From the NCBI GenBank assembly GCA_965209015.1, contig OZ242367.1, positions 124,001-188,000 of the forward strand: 64,000 bases of DNA, in the 5' to 3' direction. The notes below the pieces were generated by a model, which did no database searches, was not told the DNA's origin, and was given only the letters and a program-made list of their open reading frames with translations. This DNA is from Bin80 sp965209015 (GTDB taxonomy: Bacteria > Bacteroidota > Rhodothermia > Rhodothermales > Bin80). Both the position numbers and the translations under genes were made by a program. This document shows positions 1 to 8,978 of the stretch, piece after piece; the stretch's first letter is position 1; every line of letters starts with the position of its first letter.

Positions 1-480
1 TCTGCACATCTAACTACCCAACGGAAGGTTCTGACCGTACTCTGGACTATTTGGAAACAGGATGTAGACCATAACCCAAACCTTTTTGACGTACACCAGC
101 GCTCTGGAGTGACCACATAGACGGTGTGAACTCTATCGTGTTTCGCAACGGATGCTTGCGGATTTGGGTTTTGCTGAGTATGCTCTAAAATTCATCTAAC
201 TCCACGGTGTGGAAGTTCAATAGTGAGGTTGGCAACTTAGCAGATGTGCCCCATAAGACGTTGGCGCTCCGTTGATTGAGACGCCCATAAACGAGTTTGG
301 CAAAATCGCTCATATCCTTTCGTCTGGTAAATCCTAAACAAGCAAACCGAAGCGATACACGAATGGAATTCATCGTGACACTTGACGTCTAACCCTGGTT
401 CCGAAAGATGCGCCCTGCAAAATTTCACACATTTTGTTGCATGGTCAAGGAATATGTGTGAAACTTAGTTTTTCAAACGA
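1..480. other. Non-coding / decayed DNA at left edge
   Basis: I see no intact gene. A short plus-strand reading frame ending at about 120 (…VLTVLWTIWKQDVDHNPNLF…) has the flavour of a transposase C-terminus, perhaps IS110-like, but it is too short to assign. Given the transposase fossils just downstream, this is probably more insertion-sequence debris. Confidence 0.35.
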
Positions 481-690
481 GTTGTTTTCTCATGGACATG
501 CCTGAGAGTTCAATGCGGTAGAGAAGATGCACGAGTTAATACGAGATGTCATCAGCGACCGTGGGATTCGCCATGGACGGGTGCAAGTATTCAACGGGCA
601 ACTGGCTTATTGCAATGGTGAATATTTCGGAATTTGAATACCTAAAGAAAGCTTCATGTTGCATTTGGCTGAGGGGCTGATCTGCTCTAG
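481..690 (+). repeat. Dispersed degenerate repeat, copy 1 (inverted partner at 24846-25063)
   Basis: This stretch aligns over about 210 bases to the reverse complement of 24846-25063, sharing long blocks such as GTTGTTTTCTCATGGAC, GGACGGGTGCAAGT, CTGGCTTATTGCAATGGTGAA and GGCTGAGGGGCTGAT. Both copies can be read as the same peptide beginning MHE and containing IRxGRVQVFN and LAYCNGE, interrupted by stops in each copy. It therefore looks like two decayed copies of one mobile or multicopy coding element, lying next to transposase fossils at both sites. The family is not recognised. Confidence 0.7.
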
Positions 691-784
691 GATTCATCGT
701 TTTTTGGTCACAAACGAGGGGACAGGGGGCTCCGAATTTTGTGTGTTTGGAGTATTGACAATTCAACAAACCCAGGAGAATTCC

Positions 785-1215
785 ATGTCCCTTACCAAGA
801 AGCTACGCGGTTTTTATATTTCCTGTCGACAGGAGTTGTTTGCTTATATGGAACGGGACTATGGCGTTTTGCCTAAACGATTCAGGAAGTTGTTATTATG
901 GTTTGAGTTGGTGTGTGTGTGGAGGAACATCTGCCCCGCCCCCAGCCTTGTTCGGTGGGACGCCCGCTTGCACACCAGGTTTGCCTTACACGGTCGTTTT
1001 TGGCCAAGATAGCATTGAATACTCCGACAACTTCCGGGTTGCGGGAGTGCCTTCTATCGAATGTTTTGCTCCGGTCCCTATGTGGTTGGTCCCGGTCGTG
1101 TGATGTACCGAGCGCACCCGCGTTTTCTCGAGCTTTTCAGTAATTTGCGACGTCGAAGTTGCCGACCCGGATGCATGAAGCCTTGATCAAACAGGGGTAT
1201 GCGAGGGAGTTGGTC
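785..1215 (+). pseudogene. Decayed transposase, DUF772 (IS5/IS1182-like) type, N-terminal part
   Basis: The frame starting at 785 (MSLTKKLRGF…QELFAYMERDYG…LPKRFRKLL…FELV) continues, after a frameshift near 915-960, in another frame as GRPLA…RSFLAKIALNTPTTSGL…LRSLCGW, then DVPSAPAFSRAFQ, a stop, and LPTRMHEALIKQGYARELV. This order matches the N-terminal domain of DUF772-type transposases (an 'AKAVLNLPTT', 'LRRLCGW', 'SEATFSRAF', 'HEALIK' series). At least one frameshift and one stop are present and the DDE catalytic region is missing, so this is an inactive remnant. Confidence 0.7.
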
Positions 1216-1333
1216 ATAAGCGCTAACTTATTTATGATCAGCTATTGTTGTAGTTATGTGGAATCAACTAAATTGGTTGAAATTGATGAGTCAAACCGTT
1301 ACTACGGCGCCTACCGATGAGAATTGAAGTGTA

Positions 1334-1941
1334 TTGCCATCGTTTTTACCCGACAACTGGAGGGATCTGGCCGTGAACACAGGTGCTCTGCATGGATTAT
1401 GCGAGGACAAGGCTCCAGAGACTCTCCTCCGTACGTTTCTAATCCACTTAGGGTGTAGACATTCGCTACGAGAAACCGTTGTACGAGCCCGTCAGGCAAA
1501 TCTGGCAGGACTCTCTGATGTTGCGTTGCTAAGCATTTACACAAATCTCAAAACTGGCTCTATGCACTTTTTACAGAACTATTTGAGAATCCGAGGCACA
1601 ACATTCGGGCATTTGATGCCACTGTGGTCAATTAACCTGGGAAAACCAAGTCTCTGTGGCGGATTCATTACAGCGTAACCCTCCCCTCGTTTTGATGTGA
1701 TTTCTTTCAGCTTGCGCCGACCAAGGGGGTGGGAATCAGCGAATCATTCAAGCAATTTCCGATTCACGCTAAGGATTATATTCTGACTGACCGTGGGGGG
1801 CAGCATGTAGCGAAGTTGGGAGGATATATTATTGTTCGCGTAAATACGGGGACACTTCATTTCACGACAAGGCCCGACCAAACTTTTGAACTGCTGAGTA
1901 GGGTAGAGTCAATCACTCGCATCGGTGCGGTTGGCGAGTAG
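1334..1941 (+). pseudogene. Decayed IS4-family transposase
   Basis: Three reading frames must be joined to recover the protein. 1334-1540 gives LPDNWRDLA…TGAL…LLRTFLIHLG…SLRETVVRARQA…LSDVALL, typical of IS4-family N-termini. A second frame (about 1536-1690) gives HLHKSQNWLYALFTELFE, RAFDATVVN, a TAA stop at 1633, then PGKTKSLWRIHYSVTLPS. The third (about 1695-1941) gives CDFFQLAPTKGVGISESF…YILTDRGG…YIIVRVN. The catalytic D of 'DATVV' and of 'LTDRG' are recognisable. The C-terminal third with the last acidic residue is lost. Two frameshifts and a stop make it a clear pseudogene. Confidence 0.85.
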
Positions 1942-1982
1942 AATGGATATACTGAATCCACCCCCTGTAGCTGGACGGATTT

Positions 1983-2021
1983 GTGTACTCTGAAAAACGA
2001 AAGAAGCCGCTCAGAGTACAC
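1983..2021. repeat. Perfect 11-bp inverted repeat
   Basis: GTGTACTCTGA (1983-1993) is repeated in inverted orientation as TCAGAGTACAC (2011-2021) with a 17-base loop. It lies just after the IS4 remnant, so it could be an element end or a transcription-stopping hairpin. There is no T-run directly after it on either strand. Confidence 0.5.
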
Positions 2022-2146
2022 TCAAGAAAATCCACAGTGATGTCCAACGCCGTGGCACACCCCCCCTTTGAGAAAACTCTATGCTTTGCTCACTATGTAA
2101 TTGTATTTACTACAGTTTTTTTACTTCCTTGAGGAGCTGTGTTTAG

Positions 2147-2176
2147 GTCAAAAAATATATCCATGTATTTTTTGAC
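2147..2176. terminator. Perfect 11-bp hairpin, possible bidirectional terminator
   Basis: GTCAAAAAATA (2147-2157) pairs perfectly with TATTTTTTGAC (2166-2176) around an 8-base loop. The stem is AT-rich and is followed by a T-rich stretch on the plus strand. It could end transcription from the left side or, on the minus strand, lie far downstream of thiL. The assignment as a terminator is tentative. Confidence 0.35.
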
Positions 2177-2470
2177 ACTTTTCTCCTTAATCTCTGAGAA
2201 AAGCTGATCAAGCCGTTAAACTTGAAGAACGCATATGGATAAAGCTAATAGGCATGGCGGTGACAAGATGGATATCATTACCGTAAAAAGTTTTGTCGTC
2301 GACCGTAATTTGCATTGTCGCCGAACAAAAGTCAAGCAGGCAGGGACTGACGAACAGCTACAATATCTGGTAGCTGTGCCCGAACAGGCACAGAGTTTTG
2401 GGTAGTACCTCTCAAACAGTTGATGTTTTGGCATGCGTTATCCATCACGCTGTGGCCAAATTTCATGAAA

Positions 2471-3454
2471 CTATGACCGGAAATGATCATGTCCATGTGA
2501 TAGCAAGGGAACGGATGATCCATCACTTCGCTGAATTACAATGTCTTTTTCGGTAATCACACCAATCCTGATCAATTTTTCCTGCGAAATCCTTGCAATG
2601 GTGTCCTCTGGTGCGATGCACAACAATTCATAATCATCCCCGCCGTTAAATACATAGTTCATTGCCGTAGGTAAATCTACGGTCTCGGGATAGATATATT
2701 TATCTATCGGGAGTTCGGATTCCCAGAGGACTGCTCCACAATTGGAAGCAGAGCAAATATGGTGGATTTCGGCGGCCAATCCATCCGATATGTCAATCAT
2801 CGCCGATGGACGCACTCCTCTCTTTTCCCACTCTTCAATCATATCTAACCTTGGGATTGGTCTCAGGTGACGTTTCGTTAAATAGTTTTTTCCCTCTGTG
2901 GCTTGGATGAGGTTTCGTAGAAGATCAAGTCCCACCGCTGCCCCTCCCAGCTTCCCCGTAACGCAGATGAGATCCCCAGACTTTGCTCCGCTGCGATAAA
3001 CAACATTTGACTCATCAGCCTCTCCAACGACTGTGATAGAAAGCATGAGAATGGGAGCGCGGGTTGTATCCCCTCCAACAATCTGAACGCCGAACTCTTT
3101 TGCAGCATGCGTCAGACCTTTATATATCATTTCCAGATGCTCCCTTGAAAATGTCCCAGGTACTCCCAGGGCGATAGTTGCCAAAAGGGGGCGGGCATTC
3201 ATGGCAACGATGTCGCTGATATTCACAACCATAGCTTTGTAGCCAATCTGGTCATGAGAGTAGAAGGCATAATCAAAATGGTACCCTTCAATAAATGCAT
3301 CTGTTGAAATTACCTGCACCTTCCCCGGCTTTGTGCGGTAGACCGCCGCGTCATCTCCTACCCCGGTAACGACTGGTGGATGAGTTCTGGCTGAACTGAT
3401 TGAAGTCAGTCGACGAATCAGATTGAATTCCCCAGCGTTCTCAATCGTGTCCAT
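2471..3454 (-). CDS. thiL: Thiamine-monophosphate kinase
   Basis: ThiL phosphorylates thiamine monophosphate to thiamine pyrophosphate with ATP, the last step of cofactor synthesis in the cytoplasm. The N-terminal GEFNLIRRL, the nucleotide/metal motif GVGDDAAVY, the STDAFIEGYHF strand, the GGDTTRAP and GDLICVTG motifs, and DISDGLA are all typical of the AIR synthase/ThiL fold. At about 327 residues the length is normal. I prefer the ATG at 3454 (MDTIENAGEF) over an in-frame GTG at 3472 because it places GEF where family members start. It stands alone, with no other thiamine gene nearby. Confidence 0.93.
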   Translation of the reverse strand: MDTIENAGEFNLIRRLTSISSARTHPPVVTGVGDDAAVYRTKPGKVQVISTDAFIEGYHFDYAFYSHDQIGYKAMVVNISDIVAMNARPLLATIALGVPGTFSREHLEMIYKGLTHAAKEFGVQIVGGDTTRAPILMLSITVVGEADESNVVYRSGAKSGDLICVTGKLGGAAVGLDLLRNLIQATEGKNYLTKRHLRPIPRLDMIEEWEKRGVRPSAMIDISDGLAAEIHHICSASNCGAVLWESELPIDKYIYPETVDLPTAMNYVFNGGDDYELLCIAPEDTIARISQEKLIRIGVITEKDIVIQRSDGSSVPLLSHGHDHFRS

Positions 3455-4285
3455 CAATCCAATATATCTCACTCATGGCGCAGGTTCATCATGCTCTCTG
3501 GTTCATACTAAATTTTTAAGAAAGATGAGCAGAAATTTGATCAAAGATCCAAAGAAATGATTGATTTTGGTGATTTAAGCCTCTGATCTTCATTGATTCT
3601 AAAATTCTTAATGTATGTTTCATTCGTATATGAAGTCTTCCCAGGTATCTCCCTACATTGGAAATCGCAAATATTACGGAATAGACCGAGATTTTCTTCA
3701 TTTGCCTTGGATCTGCTTCGCCTAGGTGATAACCATCAACACCATGCGTGAAATCAAACTCACGCTCAGGTAGTTTTTCTTGTGCGTGAAATTACTCAAT
3801 GCACATACAATGAACTGCCCATCGGAATTCTGAGCGTGATCCGTCGCCGAGACGGGAGGGAAACCCTGCGGGGGATAGAGTCTCCACGGAGGGATAGATT
3901 TCCTGAACACCAATTGTTCGGATTCAAGAACTCTTTATAGATTAAAGCTATCAAGCATCAGTTGTGTTTATGGTAATTTGTGCAATGCCAAGCACTACCC
4001 GAGTATCTCACACTCACAAATCGTCACATTTTTTGTAACTCAGTCGCATATTCCCAGTCAAGGTGTAACACAACTATGGACGTACTTAAATGCTGCGCAA
4101 TCATTCCCATCCACGTTGTGGACCATAGTCAGGTGATAGAACTGCCCAAGACTTATCTCTTGTATTTACTCCTTTGTAATACAGTACATGAAAACTTGAA
4201 CGTTTCAAAGCCAATGGCCCCATGATCAATCTCTTGTTCTAAAACCTAATCCATAGATCTACTACTCCAAGCCCAATCCATCCTA
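3455..4285. other. Gene-less stretch before the usher-like gene
   Basis: About 830 bases carry only short frames without recognisable protein features on either strand. The usher-like frame downstream is open only from 4250 (stop TAA at 4247-4249). Any missing signal peptide or chaperone gene for that locus would be expected here, and I could not find one. Confidence 0.5.
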
Positions 4286-6535
4286 ATGGAGTCCGCACTG
4301 GTATTGCATGCGCCAAACTATAGGGGGATCTGGCCCGCATGGCACGATGGGGAAGCATTCTGGGTTCAGCCTCAGCCGTTCATGGAACTTCTCAACTATG
4401 AAGTCCTCGTGAGTGACTCGACGGAACTCGTGGTCAGAGACCAAAGGCACTCCATTACATTTGATTATCGATCGGACAGAATCTTAGTCAATCAAGAAGA
4501 GCGTGTCACAGGTAAGTACACACTGGATGGCACTGCCGGCGAAAAACTTGTTTCTGTAGATGCTTTACAAGAGGCGTTTGGCTCCGAGCTAGTATGGGAC
4601 AGGGAGGGACTCACCTTGACCCTCTCCTCTGCCGCTACCCTCTTTGACGCCAGCCAATTTGGGGACCGTCGGGTACTGGACATGGACCCCCCTCCCGACA
4701 TCCTGTTTCCCCATGCGCGTGCACTACTAGGGGGGCTTCATATTGGCTATACGCTCCGCCATGAGTGGGACGCTCAGCGCGGACGCTCCTTTTCCCCCTC
4801 AGCACGGATCAGTACCCATCTTGTGGGGGGCACCGTACGAGCGGATGTAGGTCATCGCCATCACACACTGAGCTATACGTATGAAGTGGACACACCGTGG
4901 ATCACCAAGATAGAGGCCCTCCGCCGACCGGATGGAGTAGGTATCCAGATCAGCAATACCCCCTTACTCCCCCGCAGGGTTCACCGAGAGGAACTCCGCA
5001 GGGGAACGACCATCCCCCATGCGATCGTGCGGGGGAGCGTGTCAGGTGCCGTGAGCGAGCAGGTCCAAGCCGACCAAGAAGGGCGGTACGCCATTCGGCA
5101 TCCCGTCTTCTACGGTTCAACCGAAACAACGATTGAAGCGACCCCACTGGGTAGTGACCCCATCGAGGTGGATGCCACCCATTGGCGTGTTCCTTACGGC
5201 ATCCTCCCGTCAGGGGAGGTTGAGTACTCGGCCTACATCAGTCCATCTCCATCGGTAGCATTGGGGTGGGGACTAAACGCCAAACTCACCCTCCAAGCCT
5301 CCGCGTCCCAGTCGCTACAAAACACCACCCTCCGTCTGTATACACTTCCATTCCCGACCGTAAATCTGAACAGCGAAGTGAACCTACATGATCGGTCCAT
5401 TCGCGGGGATGCCTACTGGTGGGAACCGTGGGGGAACATGAGCGCGTCGGTACAACTCAACCAAAAACCCGCGTCAAGCCAGCTGTATTCCATGCACGCT
5501 GCCCTGGCATCCAAAATCGGGAACATCCATCTTGGGGTAACGCATCGTCAGACGCAAGATAAGCCCGCACAGACGACGATCCGTTCTACGCTTGGTTGGC
5601 AAGTTGCCCAGCCCCTCCGTGTGGACGCAGGGATCCAAGTTCATACTGGACGTTCCAAGCCCCTATCTGTCCAACCACGCGTCACCTACACCCTCCCCTT
5701 CGACGCCCCCCGCATCCATATTCAAGCCTCCACCACGCAAGGGCAAGAATCCCAATCCTGGGAGGTGGGTGGATTGGTTAGTAGCACACGCTGGACCTCA
5801 GGCATCCAAGTGAACCGGTCACCCCAAACAGGGCCGCTCGCGATCCGTGGCTCGTTCCAACTCAATACGGACTGGGCATGGTTCAATACCCGAGCGGGAT
5901 GGCAGGATGGCAGTTTTTTCCATTCCCAGTCCCTGCGCGGCACCGTCCTGATCGGGAAAGATATCCGTTTCGGGGCGCTCTTGGAGGAGCGCACGCAGGC
6001 GGTGATCCGCCTATTCTTGGACACCAACCTGAATGGGGAGAAAGACGTTAACGAGTCCTACTCCATTGGGCACAGGATTAGTATCCCGCGCGCCGCCCAC
6101 GCGCACCGTGCCGACGGGGAGGTCGTCATCACCAACCTGACGCCTTTTGATGTGTACACGGCCAGCATCCTACCCGCAAGTATTCAGAACCCCCTCCTCC
6201 ATCCCTCCACAGGCTACCAATTCTCCTTCGTCCCCTCCCCAGGGCGCACCCGCTACATGGATATCCCCCTCCAGACGCTCCCTGCCGTAGCAGGAAGGTT
6301 GACCGACTGGCCCGGGAGTGCCACGATCCTGCAGGTGCAGTTGTATCGGTCGGGCTTTCAGGAGGATCTGGATGTGTACCAGGATGGCGTGTTCGTCACC
6401 CAAGTGCCTCCAGGAACCTATCAAACCAAGATCGTGAACCTACTCACCAAGGAGGTGGTCATGGAGACCAGCTTACAGGTGGAGCATGGGATGAATGAGC
6501 CAGTGATTTCCCTTGGGGGTGGCGCAGATGAGTAG
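4286..6535 (+). CDS. Usher-like outer membrane protein (chaperone-usher family, divergent)
   Basis: Ushers are outer membrane beta-barrels that assemble and export pilus subunits. Features that fit: an N-terminal globular part (residues 1-110); an 'LLGGLHIGYTLRHEW' barrel entry; GVGIQISNTPLLPRR followed by a plug-like beta domain (about 225-300); VPYGILPSGEVEYSA, like the post-plug 'GxLPxGxxxYS' of ushers; many alternating beta strands; and a C-terminal FLDTNLNGEKDVNE segment, like the 'vFlDxNxNGxxDxGE' of CS1/alternate-type ushers, before a final beta domain. No signal peptide is visible at the ATG at 4286, and the frame is closed at 4247, so the start is uncertain or the 5' end is damaged. 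The following gene overlaps its stop by 8 bases. The region looks more GC-rich than its surroundings. It could instead be another OM beta-barrel. Confidence 0.55.
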   Translation: MESALVLHAPNYRGIWPAWHDGEAFWVQPQPFMELLNYEVLVSDSTELVVRDQRHSITFDYRSDRILVNQEERVTGKYTLDGTAGEKLVSVDALQEAFGSELVWDREGLTLTLSSAATLFDASQFGDRRVLDMDPPPDILFPHARALLGGLHIGYTLRHEWDAQRGRSFSPSARISTHLVGGTVRADVGHRHHTLSYTYEVDTPWITKIEALRRPDGVGIQISNTPLLPRRVHREELRRGTTIPHAIVRGSVSGAVSEQVQADQEGRYAIRHPVFYGSTETTIEATPLGSDPIEVDATHWRVPYGILPSGEVEYSAYISPSPSVALGWGLNAKLTLQASASQSLQNTTLRLYTLPFPTVNLNSEVNLHDRSIRGDAYWWEPWGNMSASVQLNQKPASSQLYSMHAALASKIGNIHLGVTHRQTQDKPAQTTIRSTLGWQVAQPLRVDAGIQVHTGRSKPLSVQPRVTYTLPFDAPRIHIQASTTQGQESQSWEVGGLVSSTRWTSGIQVNRSPQTGPLAIRGSFQLNTDWAWFNTRAGWQDGSFFHSQSLRGTVLIGKDIRFGALLEERTQAVIRLFLDTNLNGEKDVNESYSIGHRISIPRAAHAHRADGEVVITNLTPFDVYTASILPASIQNPLLHPSTGYQFSFVPSPGRTRYMDIPLQTLPAVAGRLTDWPGSATILQVQLYRSGFQEDLDVYQDGVFVTQVPPGTYQTKIVNLLTKEVVMETSLQVEHGMNEPVISLGGGADE

Positions 6536-7094
6536 AGGGGTTTTACGTGCAAGTGTTCTCCTCCTGTTTATGTTCACGAGCATAAACGCTGCGCGCGCAC
6601 AGTCGGAGCAGTTAGAGTATAGCCAAGCCTTCACCTTTACACTCACCGTCACACACCCCCCGACCACCTGTGGGATCAACACCACAAATACAACCCTGGA
6701 CTACGGAGAGAACCCCATCCCTGCCAGCACCCGAGAAACGGAGGAAGTAGTCAGAATCAACCCTTCCAGACCCCGTCCACCGAGCATCCATTTCTTTGGA
6801 GACAATGTACTCGAATATACGGCCACATTCGGGGCACTCCCCTCCACATTTCCCAACCTTACTATGGTGAATGTAGACTATGCATGGCAACAGGGAAGCC
6901 GCAACTCCAATTTCACATCCATTTCGGGGAACACCTACACCGGGACCGGCGAGGGACTCTTCGAAGAGACCAATCATTATTTCCGTCTCATCGGAGCCGT
7001 GCGCTGGAGATGGGATGAAGTTCTTGCCGTGCTCCCCAATGGAGGTGAAATATCCGATGAGTTCACCGTTGATTTTAGTATCACCTGCCTATAA
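6528..7094 (+). CDS. Secreted fimbrial-subunit-like protein 1
   Basis: This is a small secreted protein of about 188 residues. The ATG at 6528 lies inside the stop region of the usher-like gene (ATGAGTAG overlap) and gives a clean signal peptide (MSRGVLRASVLLLFMF…AARA-Q). An earlier in-frame TTG at 6513 is less likely. The mature part has a PTTCGINTTNTTLDYGENP motif and ends VDFSITCL, leaving a Cys near each end, as in spore-coat-U/DUF4402-type beta-sandwich subunits. It shares this plan with the next two genes. Translational coupling to the usher-like gene suggests it is an exported substrate. The function is inferred from context. Confidence 0.6.
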   Translation: MSRGVLRASVLLLFMFTSINAARAQSEQLEYSQAFTFTLTVTHPPTTCGINTTNTTLDYGENPIPASTRETEEVVRINPSRPRPPSIHFFGDNVLEYTATFGALPSTFPNLTMVNVDYAWQQGSRNSNFTSISGNTYTGTGEGLFEETNHYFRLIGAVRWRWDEVLAVLPNGGEISDEFTVDFSITCL

Positions 7095-7106
7095 ACCAGG
7101 AACCCC

Positions 7107-7586
7107 ATGAATCGAATTTTTCTACTCTTTTGTATCTGCACGCTTAGCGCAACCACCTCCCAAGCGCAGACCCGAGAGGTGTTTGTACAGATCGGATTTT
7201 TCCTTGACTGGGGAACACCAACCTGTTCCATCTCCTTCGGCCCAAGCAACATTGATTTTGGGGAAGTCCAGGTAAGAAACGAGGAGTTTACCACGGAGCC
7301 AGTAACCACGGGTATATCAATCAGCGGTACTAACACCCTCCCACCCACATGGACTGGAGTCCCCCGTCCCCTCTCCCCTCCCCTCTCCATTACAAATAAT
7401 GCAGGAGATCGCATCCGTGTGGAGGCGACGAATTCGTGTTTATTCGGGTGCGGGAGGACCTCGGAGGCGTTCCGTCAGGTAAATTTTAATTGCGACTGCG
7501 AAATAAACTGGCGAGCCATCATCCCTGCCCAAGCCCCCCAAGGGACGTACACGGGGGAGCGCACTGTCACGGCAACTTGTATGTAA
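7107..7586 (+). CDS. Secreted fimbrial-subunit-like protein 2
   Basis: A 159-residue protein starting 12 bases after the previous gene, with a signal peptide (MNRIFLLFCICTL…SQAQ). The mature protein begins with PTCSISFGPSNIDFGEVQV and ends GTYTGERTVTATCM. A 'TC-hydrophobic…DFG' start, a 'GxYxGxxTVT' final strand and a Cys near each end are what is seen in DUF4402/spore-coat-U type pilus subunits. An internal Cys cluster (SCLFGCGRTS and FNCDCEI) is unusual and suggests extra disulfides. Role inferred from the usher-like neighbour. Confidence 0.6.
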   Translation: MNRIFLLFCICTLSATTSQAQTREVFVQIGFFLDWGTPTCSISFGPSNIDFGEVQVRNEEFTTEPVTTGISISGTNTLPPTWTGVPRPLSPPLSITNNAGDRIRVEATNSCLFGCGRTSEAFRQVNFNCDCEINWRAIIPAQAPQGTYTGERTVTATCM

Positions 7587-7607
7587 CCATAAATCATTCC
7601 ATAAAAA

Positions 7608-8900
7608 ATGTCCTTACACACCATTCGTATTCTCTCCATCATTACACTCCTTCTGCCCCTGCACGCCTTCGCGCAGCGGCAGGTCACCCCCCGCGTTTCA
7701 CCGACCACATCCGAGGTGGAGCGTGGCACAAGGGTCGGACGCGCCGGCACCGCTTCCCATGTCCCCCGCGCCGCATCCGAGGGAGTACCTCGTACCCGAG
7801 ACGGTCGGACCAGGGTCTACTCCCGCTCCCCCGATGATCCATCCCAGTTCATTCTGGATCGGGGGATCCAAGTGGAGGATCACCCGAACAACTATGCACG
7901 CCATGCAGACTTTCGCGCCCCACTGGCGTCCGAATGCGACCTAGCGACCTCTACTCCCTGCGCGCAGATCCTCCGCACGCTCCGACATGCACCTGTCTCC
8001 GGTGTTGCGTACCACGCCTCTGTCCCTCCCCGCGTGCGCCTCCGCGGTCCCGAACCAAATATTTTCTGGGTCCCCTCCGTGCACTGCATCACCTATGAAC
8101 CCCGCCGAAGGTCACGGTACAAGGTTGGATCAGGGCCGAGTTGCATGAACATCGTGGACGCGGAAACCCAGCAGATGGAATGGCTCATCGGGGGCCATAT
8201 CGAGGGGTTGGACAAAAAGCAGTACGGGGTCTATGAAGGGTGGGTCCCCGTCTCATTCACGATGGGGGAGTATCAGTGGATCATGGACATCCCCGTCACC
8301 TATGAGCGCTTCAAGCGGCAGCCGACCTGTGGGCTCGGGACTGCCAGTGATGGGACGCCCCACGGATCCATCCGGATCAGGAATATCCCTCACCGCCCAG
8401 GTTCCAGCGCGGGAAAAATTAGACTCACCTCGGGATACCGCGTACGAACCGCCATAGAGTATATCGGGGACTATGCAGATCTATGCAATAACCCCCGCGA
8501 TCCAGCCTACTGTGCGGACATCCTCCCCAGTTCCACTACCGGCTGGATCCGTCTCCTCGCGGACGAGGATGCGCAGTGGACGATCAACATCACAGGGATC
8601 AAGTTCACCTTCTTGGATGGTTCGACCGCCGACTGGGAGTGGATTGTGGGGTACTACGACGATGTGCGGAGTGGTGCCTTCGTACTTAAACAGGACATTG
8701 CCCCTTCGTTTAACGAGTCCACCGATCCGAACATCTACTTCAATTCCGAGCGCGAAGCGCACCTTTTTCTGGGGGGAGTCCTTACCCTTACCAACGCATC
8801 CAACCCGCAGTCCAACGCGTTCCCGGGGTTTCAGGGAGAATATACCAGCCGCCCCAGGACATACAAGGAAACAGCCACCGTCACGCTCACCTGCCTGTAA
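7608..8900 (+). CDS. Secreted fimbrial-adhesin-like protein 3
   Basis: A 430-residue secreted protein with a signal peptide (MSLHTIRILSIITLLLPLHAFAQ), an Arg/Pro/Thr-rich linker (about 25-90), and then a beta-rich region with several Cys. Residues around 245 carry QPTCGLGTASDGTPHGSIRI and the chain ends TATVTLTCL, the same 'TCG…G' and 'TVTxTC(L/M)' signature as the two smaller genes upstream. A two-domain layout with a subunit-like C-terminal half suggests the tip adhesin of the putative fibre. That is inference: no family is recognised for the N-terminal half. It follows the previous gene by 21 bases. Confidence 0.55.
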   Translation: MSLHTIRILSIITLLLPLHAFAQRQVTPRVSPTTSEVERGTRVGRAGTASHVPRAASEGVPRTRDGRTRVYSRSPDDPSQFILDRGIQVEDHPNNYARHADFRAPLASECDLATSTPCAQILRTLRHAPVSGVAYHASVPPRVRLRGPEPNIFWVPSVHCITYEPRRRSRYKVGSGPSCMNIVDAETQQMEWLIGGHIEGLDKKQYGVYEGWVPVSFTMGEYQWIMDIPVTYERFKRQPTCGLGTASDGTPHGSIRIRNIPHRPGSSAGKIRLTSGYRVRTAIEYIGDYADLCNNPRDPAYCADILPSSTTGWIRLLADEDAQWTINITGIKFTFLDGSTADWEWIVGYYDDVRSGAFVLKQDIAPSFNESTDPNIYFNSEREAHLFLGGVLTLTNASNPQSNAFPGFQGEYTSRPRTYKETATVTLTCL

Positions 8901-8978
8901 CCATGATGTTACTTTATTGTAGTATATTGCGTCCTATCCAGATGGTCGTTTAAGTAAAAAATCAAGCACCCTTTACCT

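Larger units (their letters stand above)
1942..2470. other. Gene-less stretch with two hairpins
   Basis: No supportable gene is present between the IS4 remnant and the 3' end of thiL. It contains two perfect inverted repeats (1983-2021 and 2147-2176, listed separately). Short frames around 2216-2530 show no recognisable protein. It is probably insertion-sequence debris plus the thiL downstream region. Confidence 0.5.

Noticed and set aside
4950..5147. Long open frames on both strands inside the usher-like gene
   Set aside because: They are overlapping shadows in GC-rich coding DNA; only the 4286-6535 frame shows consistent protein features and a coupled downstream gene.
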